Source: Proteobacteria bacterium ST_bin11
GTDB lineage: Bacteria > Pseudomonadota > Gammaproteobacteria > Methylococcales > Methylomonadaceae
Direction: 5' to 3'
NCBI GenBank assembly: GCA_002083615.1
Contig: MSXO01000010.1
Location: 22,426 to 86,425 of the forward strand
Length of the DNA stretch: 64,000 nt
Positions 42,380-51,828 of the stretch are shown here, in pieces. The notes under the pieces are model-generated. The model did not search any database, was not told the DNA's origin, and was given only the letters and a program-made list of their open reading frames with translations. Every line of letters starts with the position of its first letter. The stretch's first letter is position 1. The position numbers were made by a program, and so were the translations under genes.

Positions 42380-43120
42380 CTAAGACCGGTCTATCCGGTA
42401 GCAATATAACCTGGTTCTACGCCTGTCCTTCAATTCTATTATCGCTTCAGGTACACCATTCGGAATCGGGAAAGAAGATGAGACAAAGAGGCTTCCGGGT
42501 AACATCTCTTGCTGAATTTTTTCGCCGATTTGCGCCATGACCAACGGCGACAGGAAGGCGAATACCACATCGAATTGCCGCAAATCTTGCTCCCAAAAAC
42601 TGGACCGCCCTATGCTGACATTGGTTAGCTTGCGACAGCGCCAAGCCGCCAGCAGCCAGGTCAGCGGTGCCCGCTCCAAGCCGATTATCGCCGTGTCTGG
42701 TCGGGCTTTCGCCAATGGCACCACAACCGTCGCTAAACCGGCCCCGATATCGATAAACGATTGCGCCCCTTCGCGGCGGACTATTTCGATCAGTGCCTCG
42801 CTGACAGCCGATGAGGATAAAAACAGGGGAACATCGCCTTTCACTGTCCCCCAAAATAATAGGGTTAGCAGCAATAACACCAGCAGATAAAGCCAAGCAG
42901 GTACTTGCCAACTCAAGCCCAACAGCACGGCGGGCATAAACAGCAAATGGATGAGTAGCCACCAGACGGGCTGGCGAAAGCCGCGAGAGAATAGCGCCGC
43001 GCCGCAGGCTTGAATGGCGACAGCTTGCCAAGCGCTAATGGACAGCGGGAACACAGCGCCTAAGCCTAACACCATGGCATAGGCTAGCGACTGGCTTAGC
43101 AGAGCCTTGAGTAACTGCAT
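42380..43120 (-). CDS. membrane-anchored class I SAM-dependent methyltransferase
   Basis: A 246-residue protein with four hydrophobic segments in its first 90 residues (to LLLLLTLLFWGTV) and a class I methyltransferase-like domain behind them. Motif I is FIDIGAGLATVVVPLAKA near residue 116, followed by AIIGLERAPLTWLLAAW as the acidic motif II and FDVVFAFLSPLVMAQ as motif IV. The substrate is unknown; a lipid or membrane protein is plausible because of the anchor. It is transcribed separately from motB, with 161 bases between them. Confidence 0.78.
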   Translation of the reverse strand: MQLLKALLSQSLAYAMVLGLGAVFPLSISAWQAVAIQACGAALFSRGFRQPVWWLLIHLLFMPAVLLGLSWQVPAWLYLLVLLLLTLLFWGTVKGDVPLFLSSSAVSEALIEIVRREGAQSFIDIGAGLATVVVPLAKARPDTAIIGLERAPLTWLLAAWRCRKLTNVSIGRSSFWEQDLRQFDVVFAFLSPLVMAQIGEKIQQEMLPGSLFVSSSFPIPNGVPEAIIELKDRRRTRLYCYRIDRS

Positions 43121-43281
43121 CGCCGGGTTGTTACTGTTAAATAAATTCTAAAATATCGTTGCGCCCAGTCCGAAGGGGGTGCAGTTGCCAGAGTAGTTTT
43201 GCTGCCGGATATTAGGGCGGCGACAGGGAACTCAGGGCCGAGCAAAACGAGCAAAACCGTCCCTAATCACAACCACACTGC

Positions 43282-44253
43282 CTAATGTCCCGGCGCGTCA
43301 GCCCCGGTAATTTTGGTATTTTGCTGTATCGTCGGCGACATAGCCGGCAGACCGGGAACAATTGTATCGTTGCTCTCGGGCTTATCTTCGGCGCCATCGT
43401 GCAGTACTTGGTTTTCCGTCTTTTTATTCATCACCACGATGGAAATGCGCCGGTTCATCGGATCGTTAGGCACATCAGCCTTATAAGGAATACTGGATGC
43501 CAAGCCAACCACACGCAGCACCTTGTCTTCGCTAAGACCTCCCTGGTTTAACTCGCGACGCGCTACGTTGGCCCTGTCGCTGGATAACTCCCAGTTAGAA
43601 TAGCCGGTACGATTGCTGGGAAACGGCAGGGCGTCGGTGTGACCGTTGATGGTGACTTTATTGGGCAATTCGTTAATCACCGGCGCCAGCTCGTGCAGGA
43701 TGGCTTGCGCATAGGTTTCGATACCGGAACTAGCCAGCCTGAACATCGGCCGGTTTTGCGCATCGATGATCTGGATTTTCAAGCCTTCCGGGGTGGTTTC
43801 CAGCTTGATCTGATCTTTATAATCCGCCAACTTGTCATTGGCTTTCAACATATCCTCGATTTTTTCCTGCAATTTTTCCAGTTTGAGCTTTTCCTGTTCT
43901 TCGGCCAGCTTTTCAATATCTTCCGGCGTTGGTTCGGCAGGCGTATTTTCGCCCTGATGCACCTGACCTTCTTCTTGGGATTTCAAGTCCTGACCGCCAG
44001 CTTGAATAATGCTGGTGCGGTCGCCCGTACCTTCGCCGCTGCTGTTAGTAATCGCTACGCCAAAGGGGTTTTGAAAATACTCAGAAATGCCTTTTTTGGT
44101 CTTTTCATCGGTGGAGCCGAGCAGCCACATTAACAAAAAGAAAGCCATCATTGCCGTCACAAAGTCGGCATAGGCAATTTTCCAGGCGCCGCCATGATGA
44201 CCGCCATGACCGCCTTTCTTGATTTTTTTGATGATTATCGGTTGTTCGGCCAT
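43282..44253 (-). CDS. motB: flagellar motor stator protein MotB
   Basis: Peptidoglycan-anchored half of the proton-driven flagellar stator. The 323-residue protein has a short cytoplasmic Lys/Gly/His-rich tail, one transmembrane helix with WKIAYADFVTAMMAFFLLMW near residue 23, in which the proton-binding Asp is present, and a C-terminal OmpA-like peptidoglycan-binding domain (NGHTDALPFPSNRTGYSNWE, SSDRANVARREL). The middle is a Glu/Lys-rich linker of about 60 residues. It follows motA by 11 bases, the canonical operon order. Because MotA and MotB are present the organism should be flagellated. Confidence 0.96.
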   Translation of the reverse strand: MAEQPIIIKKIKKGGHGGHHGGAWKIAYADFVTAMMAFFLLMWLLGSTDEKTKKGISEYFQNPFGVAITNSSGEGTGDRTSIIQAGGQDLKSQEEGQVHQGENTPAEPTPEDIEKLAEEQEKLKLEKLQEKIEDMLKANDKLADYKDQIKLETTPEGLKIQIIDAQNRPMFRLASSGIETYAQAILHELAPVINELPNKVTINGHTDALPFPSNRTGYSNWELSSDRANVARRELNQGGLSEDKVLRVVGLASSIPYKADVPNDPMNRRISIVVMNKKTENQVLHDGAEDKPESNDTIVPGLPAMSPTIQQNTKITGADAPGH

Positions 44254-44264
44254 CGCTGCTTACC

Positions 44265-45110
44265 CTATTTGCCGGCTTTTAGCTGTTCTTCGAGCTCAGC
44301 GAAGGTCGGCCTGGTATGGTGAGGAATCGCGGTACGCATGAATTCCACCGTCATTGCCGGCGAAGTGCCTTTCGCGCAATTCAGCAGACCTTTTTGCGTA
44401 CATTTATAGGCATTTCCCTCTTCTTCCAACCGTGCTTCCATTACCGAAGCCACCGGACCGATAAAGCCGTAAGACACCAGAATACCGAGGAAGGTACCGA
44501 CCAGCGCTGCAGCAATCAGTTTGCCCAGCTCGGCGGGCGGAATCCCTACCGATTCCATGGTGTGCACTACCCCCATGACCGCTGCAACGATACCGAAAGC
44601 CGGCATACCGTCGCCAACCCGTTGCACGGCCTTGATCGGCTCATTGCCTTCCGCATGGTGACCTTCAATTTCGGCGTCCATGAGGTCTTCGAGTTGATTG
44701 ACATCAACTCCGGTCAGGATCAGCCTGAGCTTATCGCAAATAAATTCCATTAAATGGTGGTCATGCACGATTTTTTCGCCAAAAATCGAACTGCCCTCCG
44801 GATCGTCCACCACTTTCTCCAAGGACAGCAAGCCTTCTTTCCGGGCCTTCTGACTGAGCGCATTAAAGCTCATCAGCAATTCCATGTAGTATTCCTTGGT
44901 ATACGTACCGCCTTTCAGCGTAGCGGTACCGCCGGCCATGGCCGCTTTGCTGGTGGATAAAGAATTACTGGCCAAAAACGAACCAAAGGCCGCGCCGACG
45001 ATGATCAGTACTTCCACCGGTTGCCAAAGTACCCCCAAGTGGCCACCGGCCATCAAGAAGCCGCCCAATACGCAGCCCAAAATGATCACATAACCAATGA
45101 TTACAAACAT
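44265..45110 (-). CDS. motA: flagellar motor stator protein MotA
   Basis: Membrane half of the proton channel that generates torque. The 281-residue protein has four helices: VIIGYVIILGCVLGGFLMAG at the N-terminus, a second near 35-50, then a large cytoplasmic loop with the charged residues contacting FliG (VDDPEGSSIF, RVGDGMPAFG), and two final helices with VGIPPAELGKLIAAALVGTF and GILVSYGFIGPVASVM. The family signature PAFGIVAAVMGVVHTM is present. An AGAGG site precedes the ATG. It is the first gene of the motA-motB operon. Confidence 0.96.
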   Translation of the reverse strand: MFVIIGYVIILGCVLGGFLMAGGHLGVLWQPVEVLIIVGAAFGSFLASNSLSTSKAAMAGGTATLKGGTYTKEYYMELLMSFNALSQKARKEGLLSLEKVVDDPEGSSIFGEKIVHDHHLMEFICDKLRLILTGVDVNQLEDLMDAEIEGHHAEGNEPIKAVQRVGDGMPAFGIVAAVMGVVHTMESVGIPPAELGKLIAAALVGTFLGILVSYGFIGPVASVMEARLEEEGNAYKCTQKGLLNCAKGTSPAMTVEFMRTAIPHHTRPTFAELEEQLKAGK

Positions 45111-45175
45111 GGTTGCCTCTAAAAACTAAAAGTTAATTGTCAAAATTCAAACTTACCCTGGATTTACTCGGTTTA

Positions 45176-45198
45176 CCGGCAACCAAGTAAGTTGCCGG
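45176..45198 (-). terminator. candidate terminator hairpin between hpnN-like gene and motA
   Basis: Perfect eight-base arms CCGGCAAC and GTTGCCGG with a seven-base loop, 29 bases beyond the stop of the RND transporter gene on the minus strand. No T-run follows, so it may act as a weak or Rho-assisted terminator. Confidence 0.42.
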
Positions 45199-45226
45199 AT
45201 AAGTCTAGGCCATGGTTTTGAATATC

Positions 45227-47893
45227 TCAGGCTAAATGCTCAGTTTTTTTCAAAACCAACTTGCTGATAGCGGGCAGCACCACAAAAGTACAGGTCATGA
45301 TCCAGAAAATCCCGATAGTGATCACCAAGCCCATACTGGATATGCCTTGGTGCGGCGAAAACGCCAAACCGACAAAACTGGAAATGGTCGTCAACGCGCC
45401 GTAGAACATGCCGCGCGCGGTACTGGATTGATAAATATTCTGATCCTCTGACAGGGAATGATGCAGTTTTTCGACCATATGGATGCCATTGTCGACACCT
45501 AGACCCATTAGGAGCGGCAGCGCGATGATATTGGCAAAATTGATAGGCGTACCGGTAAACACGGTGGTCGCCATCGTAAATAAGCCGGCCAATACCAAAG
45601 GCGTCATTACCAACAGGGTATCGACGATGCTGCGGCGAATGAACATCAGCAGCAAGGCAATCGCCACCAATGCAATCATGATTGCTTCCTGAAAGGCATC
45701 AATTACGGCTTTCATGGATTCCCAATACATCACCGGCAAATCGGTGGCATTGGGCGCGACCGCCTGCACGTCGATGATAAAGTCCTGTAAATGGCCGAGA
45801 TCGTTCAAATCTTCCTTAGGAAAAATTTGAATGCGATACAAACCGTCTTTACTCAACCAGCGCTCCTTAATTTCCGCTGGGATGCTGGAAGGCACAATTT
45901 CCTCGGCTTGAAAACCGGTCAACAATTGATTCATCACGGAGGGCAAGGTACCGAGCAACGAGGTTTGAATCTTCTCGATAAACACGCCACGGTCAGGCTG
46001 CAATCTGGCCTCCAGTTCCACCATCACGTCCTGTAATTCCTGTTTAAAGGTTTGCAGCGACTTAATATCAGCGGGATTGGTTTTTTTCGGCAGATTGGCA
46101 TCAATCGCCGCGATCATGCGCTTGATAGCAGGTAAGGGATCTGTGCCGGTTTTCAGTTGCGGGAAAAACTGGCTTTGCGGACCCAGGGTTAAGACCATGT
46201 CGTCGATGATGCCTAACTTGCTTTCCTGGTCATCGGGCACAAAATCGAACAAGCTGACGGTTTTATCGACGGTTTTCAGGCTCTCCAATTTTTTCTGTAC
46301 CGCTCTGGCTTCGTCTTCGTTTTTAACTAAAACCGTCAGGGTCATCGGCGACGTATCGCGCTCCTTCATCAAGTCCTTGAAAGCAATCACCGATTCGGTG
46401 TTTGGGTCGCGCAGATTCAACGGATTGAAATCGGTTTGCACCTGAAATACAAAATACACAGCAACCACCGCACCAATCAAAGTCAGCAAGGAAATGGGTT
46501 TGGCATAGTGCAGTGTGAAGTGTGCCAGCAGGTGGGTAAATTTTGTCGCGCCTGGTTGTTCGCCGTGCAACTGATGCACCGGCGGATTTGGCAGGACCTT
46601 CAGCAACACCGGTAGCACGGTCAAGGTGATGAATAAACAAATAAATAAGCTGGTTCCCGCCAGCAAACCCAGCTCGGAAATACCTTGATAATCTGTGGGA
46701 ATAAAGGCATACAAACCGATGGATGTGGTGCCTGCGCAGAGAATCAAGGATGGACTGGTTGCCAATAACGCCGAGCGAATCGCCTTGCCTTTGTCGCTGC
46801 CGTACAGGTCCAGATTGTCGCGATAGCGCAGGCAAAAGTGGATCGCATACTCAACACCCAAACCGATATTGGACACCGCGAAGGCCACCGAAATTAGATT
46901 TAGCTGTTTGACCGCCACGGACGCGAACAGTCCGCAAAAGACCATGCCCAAAGCTAGGGTTAATAACGTTGCCAGCATCAACAACCAGGAACGGTAAGCG
47001 ACTAGTAAAATACCGCAGACTAGCACGATAGAGAAAATGCTAGCTGTGAAGGTACCCTCACTCATTCCTGCCATTTCGTCGTGTTCCAAACCCACCTCGC
47101 CAGTCACCCAGACTTTAACCGCCGGCAGATTAGGGGCTTGAATTTTGTCGACCGCCTTACGGATCACCTTAATCGCAGGCTCTACTGGCAAAATCTGGCT
47201 GTAGTCGAATTTTGGCGTGACAAAAATAAAGGCTTTGTCGGATTGTTCTTCGCTGATCTTGTTTTCAGCGATCAGTTTTTGCCAGGACAACAGATCGGTT
47301 TCGCCGTTGAGTGTCTTATTTAGCGAGTTGCTGACCTTGTCGATCAAAGACATTAGATCGATCGGCACTTCTTCGGTCTTAGTTTCGGCATTCAACGCGT
47401 CTTCAAAAATGGAGAAAAAACCGTTGAGGCTGGGATCGTGGGAAATTCGACCAATAAACGGCTGAGCTTGCGCCAGCGTTACCGAAAAATCCTGCAACTT
47501 ATCGGTGTCCAGATACAGCAGACCGTTGCGTTGGAAAAACGCGTTTTCATCCGGCCGATAGACCTTGGTGAAATGTTCGGTATCTGCTCTGAGTTCGCGG
47601 CTCAAGCGTTGGGCTGCGGCTTTGGTCAATTCCGGACTGGAAGATTCGATCACCAGCAACAGCGTATGTACTTCTTGACCAAATTGTTCTTCGAACTTGC
47701 GGCGGTTTTGCTGAAACGGCGCCTCTGGTGCGATCAGTTCCGCGGTATCGGTGTTGACGGTAAGATGATTGCCTGTGTATTGCACGGCAAGATAGGCCAA
47801 GATGACCGAACCGAGTAAGACCAAACCTGGCGAGTAGAGCAACCAGTTGCCCCAACGAAAGGCGATATTTCCCAAACGTTTTTCCAACGACAT
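45227..47893 (-). CDS. hpnN: MMPL/RND transporter, HpnN-like hopanoid exporter
   Basis: An 888-residue RND-superfamily protein with two similar halves, each with a periplasmic domain and a bundle of helices. Residues 20-40 form the first helix; the second bundle begins near 735. Signature segments: VNTDTAELIAPEAPFQQN in the first porter domain, VTGEVGLEHDEMAGMSEGT, FAVSNIGLGVEYAIHF, and near the C-terminus IALPLLMGLGVDNGIHMVEK. The single-gene, dimer-type layout matches HpnN, which moves hopanoids to the outer membrane. Hopanoids are typical of methanotrophs. The gene lies three bases from the Ca/Na antiporter gene. No other hopanoid gene is in the window, so the name is likely rather than certain. 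Confidence 0.72.
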   Translation of the reverse strand: MSLEKRLGNIAFRWGNWLLYSPGLVLLGSVILAYLAVQYTGNHLTVNTDTAELIAPEAPFQQNRRKFEEQFGQEVHTLLLVIESSSPELTKAAAQRLSRELRADTEHFTKVYRPDENAFFQRNGLLYLDTDKLQDFSVTLAQAQPFIGRISHDPSLNGFFSIFEDALNAETKTEEVPIDLMSLIDKVSNSLNKTLNGETDLLSWQKLIAENKISEEQSDKAFIFVTPKFDYSQILPVEPAIKVIRKAVDKIQAPNLPAVKVWVTGEVGLEHDEMAGMSEGTFTASIFSIVLVCGILLVAYRSWLLMLATLLTLALGMVFCGLFASVAVKQLNLISVAFAVSNIGLGVEYAIHFCLRYRDNLDLYGSDKGKAIRSALLATSPSLILCAGTTSIGLYAFIPTDYQGISELGLLAGTSLFICLFITLTVLPVLLKVLPNPPVHQLHGEQPGATKFTHLLAHFTLHYAKPISLLTLIGAVVAVYFVFQVQTDFNPLNLRDPNTESVIAFKDLMKERDTSPMTLTVLVKNEDEARAVQKKLESLKTVDKTVSLFDFVPDDQESKLGIIDDMVLTLGPQSQFFPQLKTGTDPLPAIKRMIAAIDANLPKKTNPADIKSLQTFKQELQDVMVELEARLQPDRGVFIEKIQTSLLGTLPSVMNQLLTGFQAEEIVPSSIPAEIKERWLSKDGLYRIQIFPKEDLNDLGHLQDFIIDVQAVAPNATDLPVMYWESMKAVIDAFQEAIMIALVAIALLLMFIRRSIVDTLLVMTPLVLAGLFTMATTVFTGTPINFANIIALPLLMGLGVDNGIHMVEKLHHSLSEDQNIYQSSTARGMFYGALTTISSFVGLAFSPHQGISSMGLVITIGIFWIMTCTFVVLPAISKLVLKKTEHLA

Positions 47894-47895
47894 CC

Positions 47896-48879
47896 TTAAG
47901 CACTCACTACGGTGTTGATCAAATAAACGGTGTAACTGGCATAAATCGCCAGCAAAATGCCGCCCTCGACACGATTTAGCCGGCCTTGCTCACCTTTACT
48001 GGAATAGCCTAGAAAGAATAGCGACAAGGTCAACAGTGCCATCAGCGGCCAATCGCGATTAACGATTTCCAGTGGAATGGACATCGGATGAATCACCCCG
48101 GCCAAACCCACCACGGCCAGCGTATTAAATAAATTGGAGCCGATGATATTGCCCAAGGCCAGATCGTGTTCGCCTTTGCGGGCGGCGGCAATCGAGGACG
48201 CCAGTTCAGGCAGCGAGGTACCGATGGCGACGATAGTTAAACCGATCACCAAATCGCTGACCCCCAAATCCTGGGCAATTGTTACTGCGCCCCACACCAA
48301 CAGCCTGGAACTGATTATCAACAACAGCAACCCGCTCACCAACCAAATGACAGACTGCGCGAAAGACATGCGTTGTTCGTCGAGTTCTTCGGCCATTTCC
48401 TCGCCCAACACATCGTTTTTTTCGGCTGTTTTGCTTAAGCCTTGGCGAATCATCCAGGTCATTACGCCGAAAAACACGACCAACTCCAGAACCGCATCCA
48501 TCCGCGACAAATCGCCGTCATATACTTGGCCGAGTGCAAATATCGTCACCCCAAACAATACCGGCAATTCTTTTTTGATGATTTGCGATTGCACTACGAT
48601 AGGGCTGATTAGCGCTACCGCACCGAGTATCAAGGCGATATTGGTGATATTGGAACCGTAAGCATTACCTAGCGCTATCCCCGGGTTACCCTGCCAAGCT
48701 GACAGAGCAGATACCGTCAATTCCGGTGCGGAGGTACCGAAACCGATCACCACCATACCGATTAGTAAGGGCGACATTCCCAGAAAACGCGCTATAGCAG
48801 CAGCTCCTTCGACAAAAATATCGGCACTCCAAACCAATACAATCAGACCGATAGCTATCATCAACAGTGGCAACGCCAT
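47896..48879 (-). CDS. calcium/sodium antiporter (CaCA family, YrbG-like)
   Basis: A 327-residue inner-membrane exchanger with about ten helices and the two internal alpha repeats of the CaCA superfamily: GFGTSAPELTVSALSA with NAYGSNITNIALILGA in the first half and AIGTSLPELASSIAAA with NIIGSNLFNTLAVVGL in the second. The acidic residues of both repeats (PEL) that bind the cation are present. YrbG-type proteins exchange Ca or Na; the ion is not settled by sequence. It is three bases upstream of the hpnN-like gene and 59 bases after uppP, so all three may be one transcript. Confidence 0.9.
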   Translation of the reverse strand: MALPLLMIAIGLIVLVWSADIFVEGAAAIARFLGMSPLLIGMVVIGFGTSAPELTVSALSAWQGNPGIALGNAYGSNITNIALILGAVALISPIVVQSQIIKKELPVLFGVTIFALGQVYDGDLSRMDAVLELVVFFGVMTWMIRQGLSKTAEKNDVLGEEMAEELDEQRMSFAQSVIWLVSGLLLLIISSRLLVWGAVTIAQDLGVSDLVIGLTIVAIGTSLPELASSIAAARKGEHDLALGNIIGSNLFNTLAVVGLAGVIHPMSIPLEIVNRDWPLMALLTLSLFFLGYSSKGEQGRLNRVEGGILLAIYASYTVYLINTVVSA

Positions 48880-48938
48880 AACTTACCCTTAAATTTAAAG
48901 ATCAAAAAAACCGAAATACTGCTGTGTACGGTGGGTTA

Positions 48939-49766
48939 CTAATCTACCGTCCACTGCACCAGACCGCTGTAGGCACTGGCAATCACCACCACGCCAAACA
49001 CAATCCGATACCAGGCAAAAATCATAAAATCGTGATGACTGATGTATCGTAACAAACCCTTCACCGCGAACAAGGCGCTGATAAAAGCCGCAATCAAACC
49101 GACTGCAAACGATGCCGCGTCGTTTTCGATATTAAGCAAGTCGCGATGCTTATACAGGTCGTACAGACTGGCGACGATCAAGGTTGGAATCGCCAAAAAG
49201 AAAGAAAACTCGGTAGAAGCCTTTCGAGACAGTCCAAACAACAAGCCGCCGATGATAGTTGCACCGGATCGGGAGGTGCCGGGAATCAAGGCAAACGCCT
49301 GGGCGATACCCAATTTCAGAGCATCCAGCGGACTGAGATCGTCTAAGCTTTCCACGCGAATTTTATGCTCGCGCTTTTCCGCCCAGATAATCACGAGCGC
49401 GCCGATGATGAATGCCAAGGCCACCGGCACCGGTTTGAACAGAGCAGCCTTGATATGTTTGCCAAACAGCAGACCCAGCGTCGCCAGCGGCATGAATGCA
49501 ATCATCAGGTTCAATACAAACTTTTGCGCCTGCCTATCGCTGGTCAGACCGCTCAGCACCGAGCCGATTTTGGCTCGGTATTCCCAGCAAATTGCCAGTA
49601 TCGCGCCAACCTGAATTACGATGGTAAACAGCTTTGCCTTGTCGTCGTTAAAATTCAGCAAGTCGCCGGCTAAAATCAAATGGCCGGTGCTGGAAATGGG
49701 AAGAAATTCGGTTAAGCCTTCAACTACGCCGAGTATCAGGGATTTGATGAGAAGGGTAATGTCCAT
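48939..49766 (-). CDS. uppP: undecaprenyl-diphosphatase
   Basis: Dephosphorylates undecaprenyl pyrophosphate so that the carrier can be reused for peptidoglycan, O-antigen and exopolysaccharide synthesis. The 275-residue BacA-type membrane enzyme shows its two signatures: VEGLTEFLPISSTGHLIL near residue 15 and LIPGTSRSGATIIGGLLFG near residue 163, which carry the catalytic Glu and Arg/Ser residues, and seven or eight helices in total. Its presence complements the two lipid-linked polysaccharide modules in this window, although as a general enzyme it need not be dedicated to them. Confidence 0.96.
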   Translation of the reverse strand: MDITLLIKSLILGVVEGLTEFLPISSTGHLILAGDLLNFNDDKAKLFTIVIQVGAILAICWEYRAKIGSVLSGLTSDRQAQKFVLNLMIAFMPLATLGLLFGKHIKAALFKPVPVALAFIIGALVIIWAEKREHKIRVESLDDLSPLDALKLGIAQAFALIPGTSRSGATIIGGLLFGLSRKASTEFSFFLAIPTLIVASLYDLYKHRDLLNIENDAASFAVGLIAAFISALFAVKGLLRYISHHDFMIFAWYRIVFGVVVIASAYSGLVQWTVD

Positions 49767-50082
49767 TTTATTATGCTCCGTACCAGCGAGGTACCAGGGT
49801 CGAAATCAGCATATCGATGAATTTGATGTAAACCAATCGAATTGGGTAAGTCTATGAAAAAGCCGTATAAGCGGGGCGGGATTATAGTCGAAATCTCAAT
49901 TATCACGTAACTTTACCCTGTAAGGTACCGCAAAACCTAGCCTTTTGATGTAACTGGCAGCAGGCTATTGCAGGGTAAGCGCGCTTTGCCTAGCATTAGT
50001 CGATCTGCCGGAATCGTTGGCAACACTTGTTTTTGCCTGTTCAGCTTTAGCCGTCCTCAGTTCGCGTAAAAGGTTATTAATC
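49767..50082. promoter_or_regulatory. divergent promoter region of uppP and the phosphotransferase/ATPase gene
   Basis: 316 bases without a gene. On the minus strand TATAAT (49881-49886) follows a weak TTACGT (49905-49910) with 18-base spacing and could be the uppP promoter. No clear promoter was assigned to the plus-strand gene. No repeats were noticed. Confidence 0.35.
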
Positions 50083-51642
50083 ATGACACACGCCTACCCA
50101 CCGCTGATAACCGCGCTCTGCGACCCGGCTTGTTTCCCGCATCCGGTCAAACGGGTCACCGTGCTGGAAACCCATATTTCCTGGGTGTTGCTGGCCGGCC
50201 GCTACGCTTACAAAATTAAAAAGCCGGTCAATCTGGGCTTTCTGGATTTCAGCCAACTCAGCCAAAGACATTTTTGTTGCCAGGAAGAAATTCGCTTGAA
50301 TCGGCGTCTGGCACCTGGCATTTATTTACAAGTGACAGCAATTGGCGGTAGCCCTGGGCAACCCAGAATCAACGGGGAACCGGCAGTTGAATATGCGGTA
50401 AAAATGCGGCGCTTTGCGGCTGGCAAGCTGCTGGATACGCTGCTGACCCGCGGGGAAGTGACGCCGGCGCATATTGACAGCTTGGCCGAGACAATCGCCC
50501 GATTTCATACAGGCTTGCCGGCAAACCCCAACGCGGACTTCGGCTCTCCGGCCGCTATCGAGGCACCAGCTCGGCAAAATTTCCAGCAATTGCTTGACTT
50601 GGTGAACCCCGAAGACGCCGCATCAATTGAACTGCTGCAAGAGAGTTGCCGACAAGCATTTTTGGCAACCGAAAACCTGTTTGAGCAGCGGCAACAATCA
50701 GGCTTTATTCGCGAATGTCACGGAGACCTGCATCTGGGCAATATCGTGCTGTTAAGAGACAGGCCGGTCGCATTCGACGGTATCGAGTTTTCGCCCGAAT
50801 TGCGCTGGATCGATACAATCAGCGATGCGGCATTCTTAATCATGGACTTGCTCCATCGCGGTCGCGCCGATCTAGCATACCGGTTTTTGAACGCCTATTT
50901 GCAAATCAGCGGCGATTACGCCGGCCTTGGCGTGCTGCGCTTTTATCTCAGTTACCGAGCTGCCGTGCGCGCGAAAATTGCCGGGTATAGGTTCGCGCAA
51001 ACCGCTGCGGAATCGGCCAGACAAGAATGTCTAAATTATTTAAACTTGGCCAGTAGCAGCTTATGCCCGCATAAACCGGCGTTGATTCTAACCCACGGCC
51101 TGCCAGGTTGCGGCAAAAGCGTGGTATCGCAAATACTATTGGAAAAACATCAGCTAATCCGCTTGCGTTCGGATGTCGAAAGAAAACGGCTATTTGGCTT
51201 AAACCCTCTGCAAAAAAGCGGTTCGGCTATCAATAGCGGCATATACGATCCGCAAGCGAGCCAAAAAACCTACCAACATTTATTAGACCTGGCACAAGCC
51301 CTACTTGGATACGGGTATCCGGTTATTGTCGACGCCGCTTTTTTAAAACACGCACAACGTCGCCCGTTTCAGCTGTTGGCGCAGAATTTGGGTATTCCTT
51401 TCGTCATTCTCTCGATACAGGCCCAGGATAAAGTGTTACGACAACGCATTCGGCACCGGCAAGAACAAGGTCGCGATGCGTCGGAAGCCGACTTGACGGT
51501 GCTGGACAAGACCACAACCGGCGCCGAAGCGTTGCAAGCCGAGGAGCTACCGTACAACGTAATATTGACTAACAACACTGATGGCCTGGATGGAAACGAT
51601 CAACAAGCAGCCTGGCGCGAGCTGGAACGAACACTGAAATAA
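50083..51642 (+). CDS. bifunctional APH-like phosphotransferase/P-loop ATPase
   Basis: A 519-residue fusion. The N-terminal two thirds resembles aminoglycoside-phosphotransferase-fold kinases: GRYAYKIKKPVNLGFLDF, IRECHGDLHLGNIVLL near residue 205 (Brenner-type catalytic loop) and VAFDGIEFSPELRWIDTISD for the metal-binding Asp. The C-terminal third is a P-loop kinase-like domain with LTHGLPGCGKSVVSQ near residue 341 and LRSDVERKRLFGL. Such fusions are widespread and of unknown substrate, so antibiotic resistance should not be assumed. The ATG at 50083 has AAAGG upstream; the TTG start 66 bases earlier is rejected. Confidence 0.87.
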   Translation: MTHAYPPLITALCDPACFPHPVKRVTVLETHISWVLLAGRYAYKIKKPVNLGFLDFSQLSQRHFCCQEEIRLNRRLAPGIYLQVTAIGGSPGQPRINGEPAVEYAVKMRRFAAGKLLDTLLTRGEVTPAHIDSLAETIARFHTGLPANPNADFGSPAAIEAPARQNFQQLLDLVNPEDAASIELLQESCRQAFLATENLFEQRQQSGFIRECHGDLHLGNIVLLRDRPVAFDGIEFSPELRWIDTISDAAFLIMDLLHRGRADLAYRFLNAYLQISGDYAGLGVLRFYLSYRAAVRAKIAGYRFAQTAAESARQECLNYLNLASSSLCPHKPALILTHGLPGCGKSVVSQILLEKHQLIRLRSDVERKRLFGLNPLQKSGSAINSGIYDPQASQKTYQHLLDLAQALLGYGYPVIVDAAFLKHAQRRPFQLLAQNLGIPFVILSIQAQDKVLRQRIRHRQEQGRDASEADLTVLDKTTTGAEALQAEELPYNVILTNNTDGLDGNDQQAAWRELERTLK

Positions 51643-51828
51643 ATTACGCTGCTGACTGCCTCGGCCCGGCCATTGCGGCAAAGAGCGCTATAAAAGCACA
51701 CGCTTGGACAATATTAAATTCACGGTAAATTAGCCGGCGAGGGTTGGCATTTCCTACAGTCCGCGTTCTTTGTTAGAATCGCGGGTGATCGCTAGATAAT
51801 TAAACCAATAAAAACCACCATTTGAGCC

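Noticed and set aside
43639..44133. 164-codon plus-strand frame antisense to motB
   Set aside because: Arises from the Glu/Lys-rich motB linker read in reverse (Phe/Leu-rich); no independent support.
48134..49614. Plus-strand frames up to 190 codons antisense to the antiporter and uppP genes
   Set aside because: Shadows of two well-supported genes; no motifs or starts.
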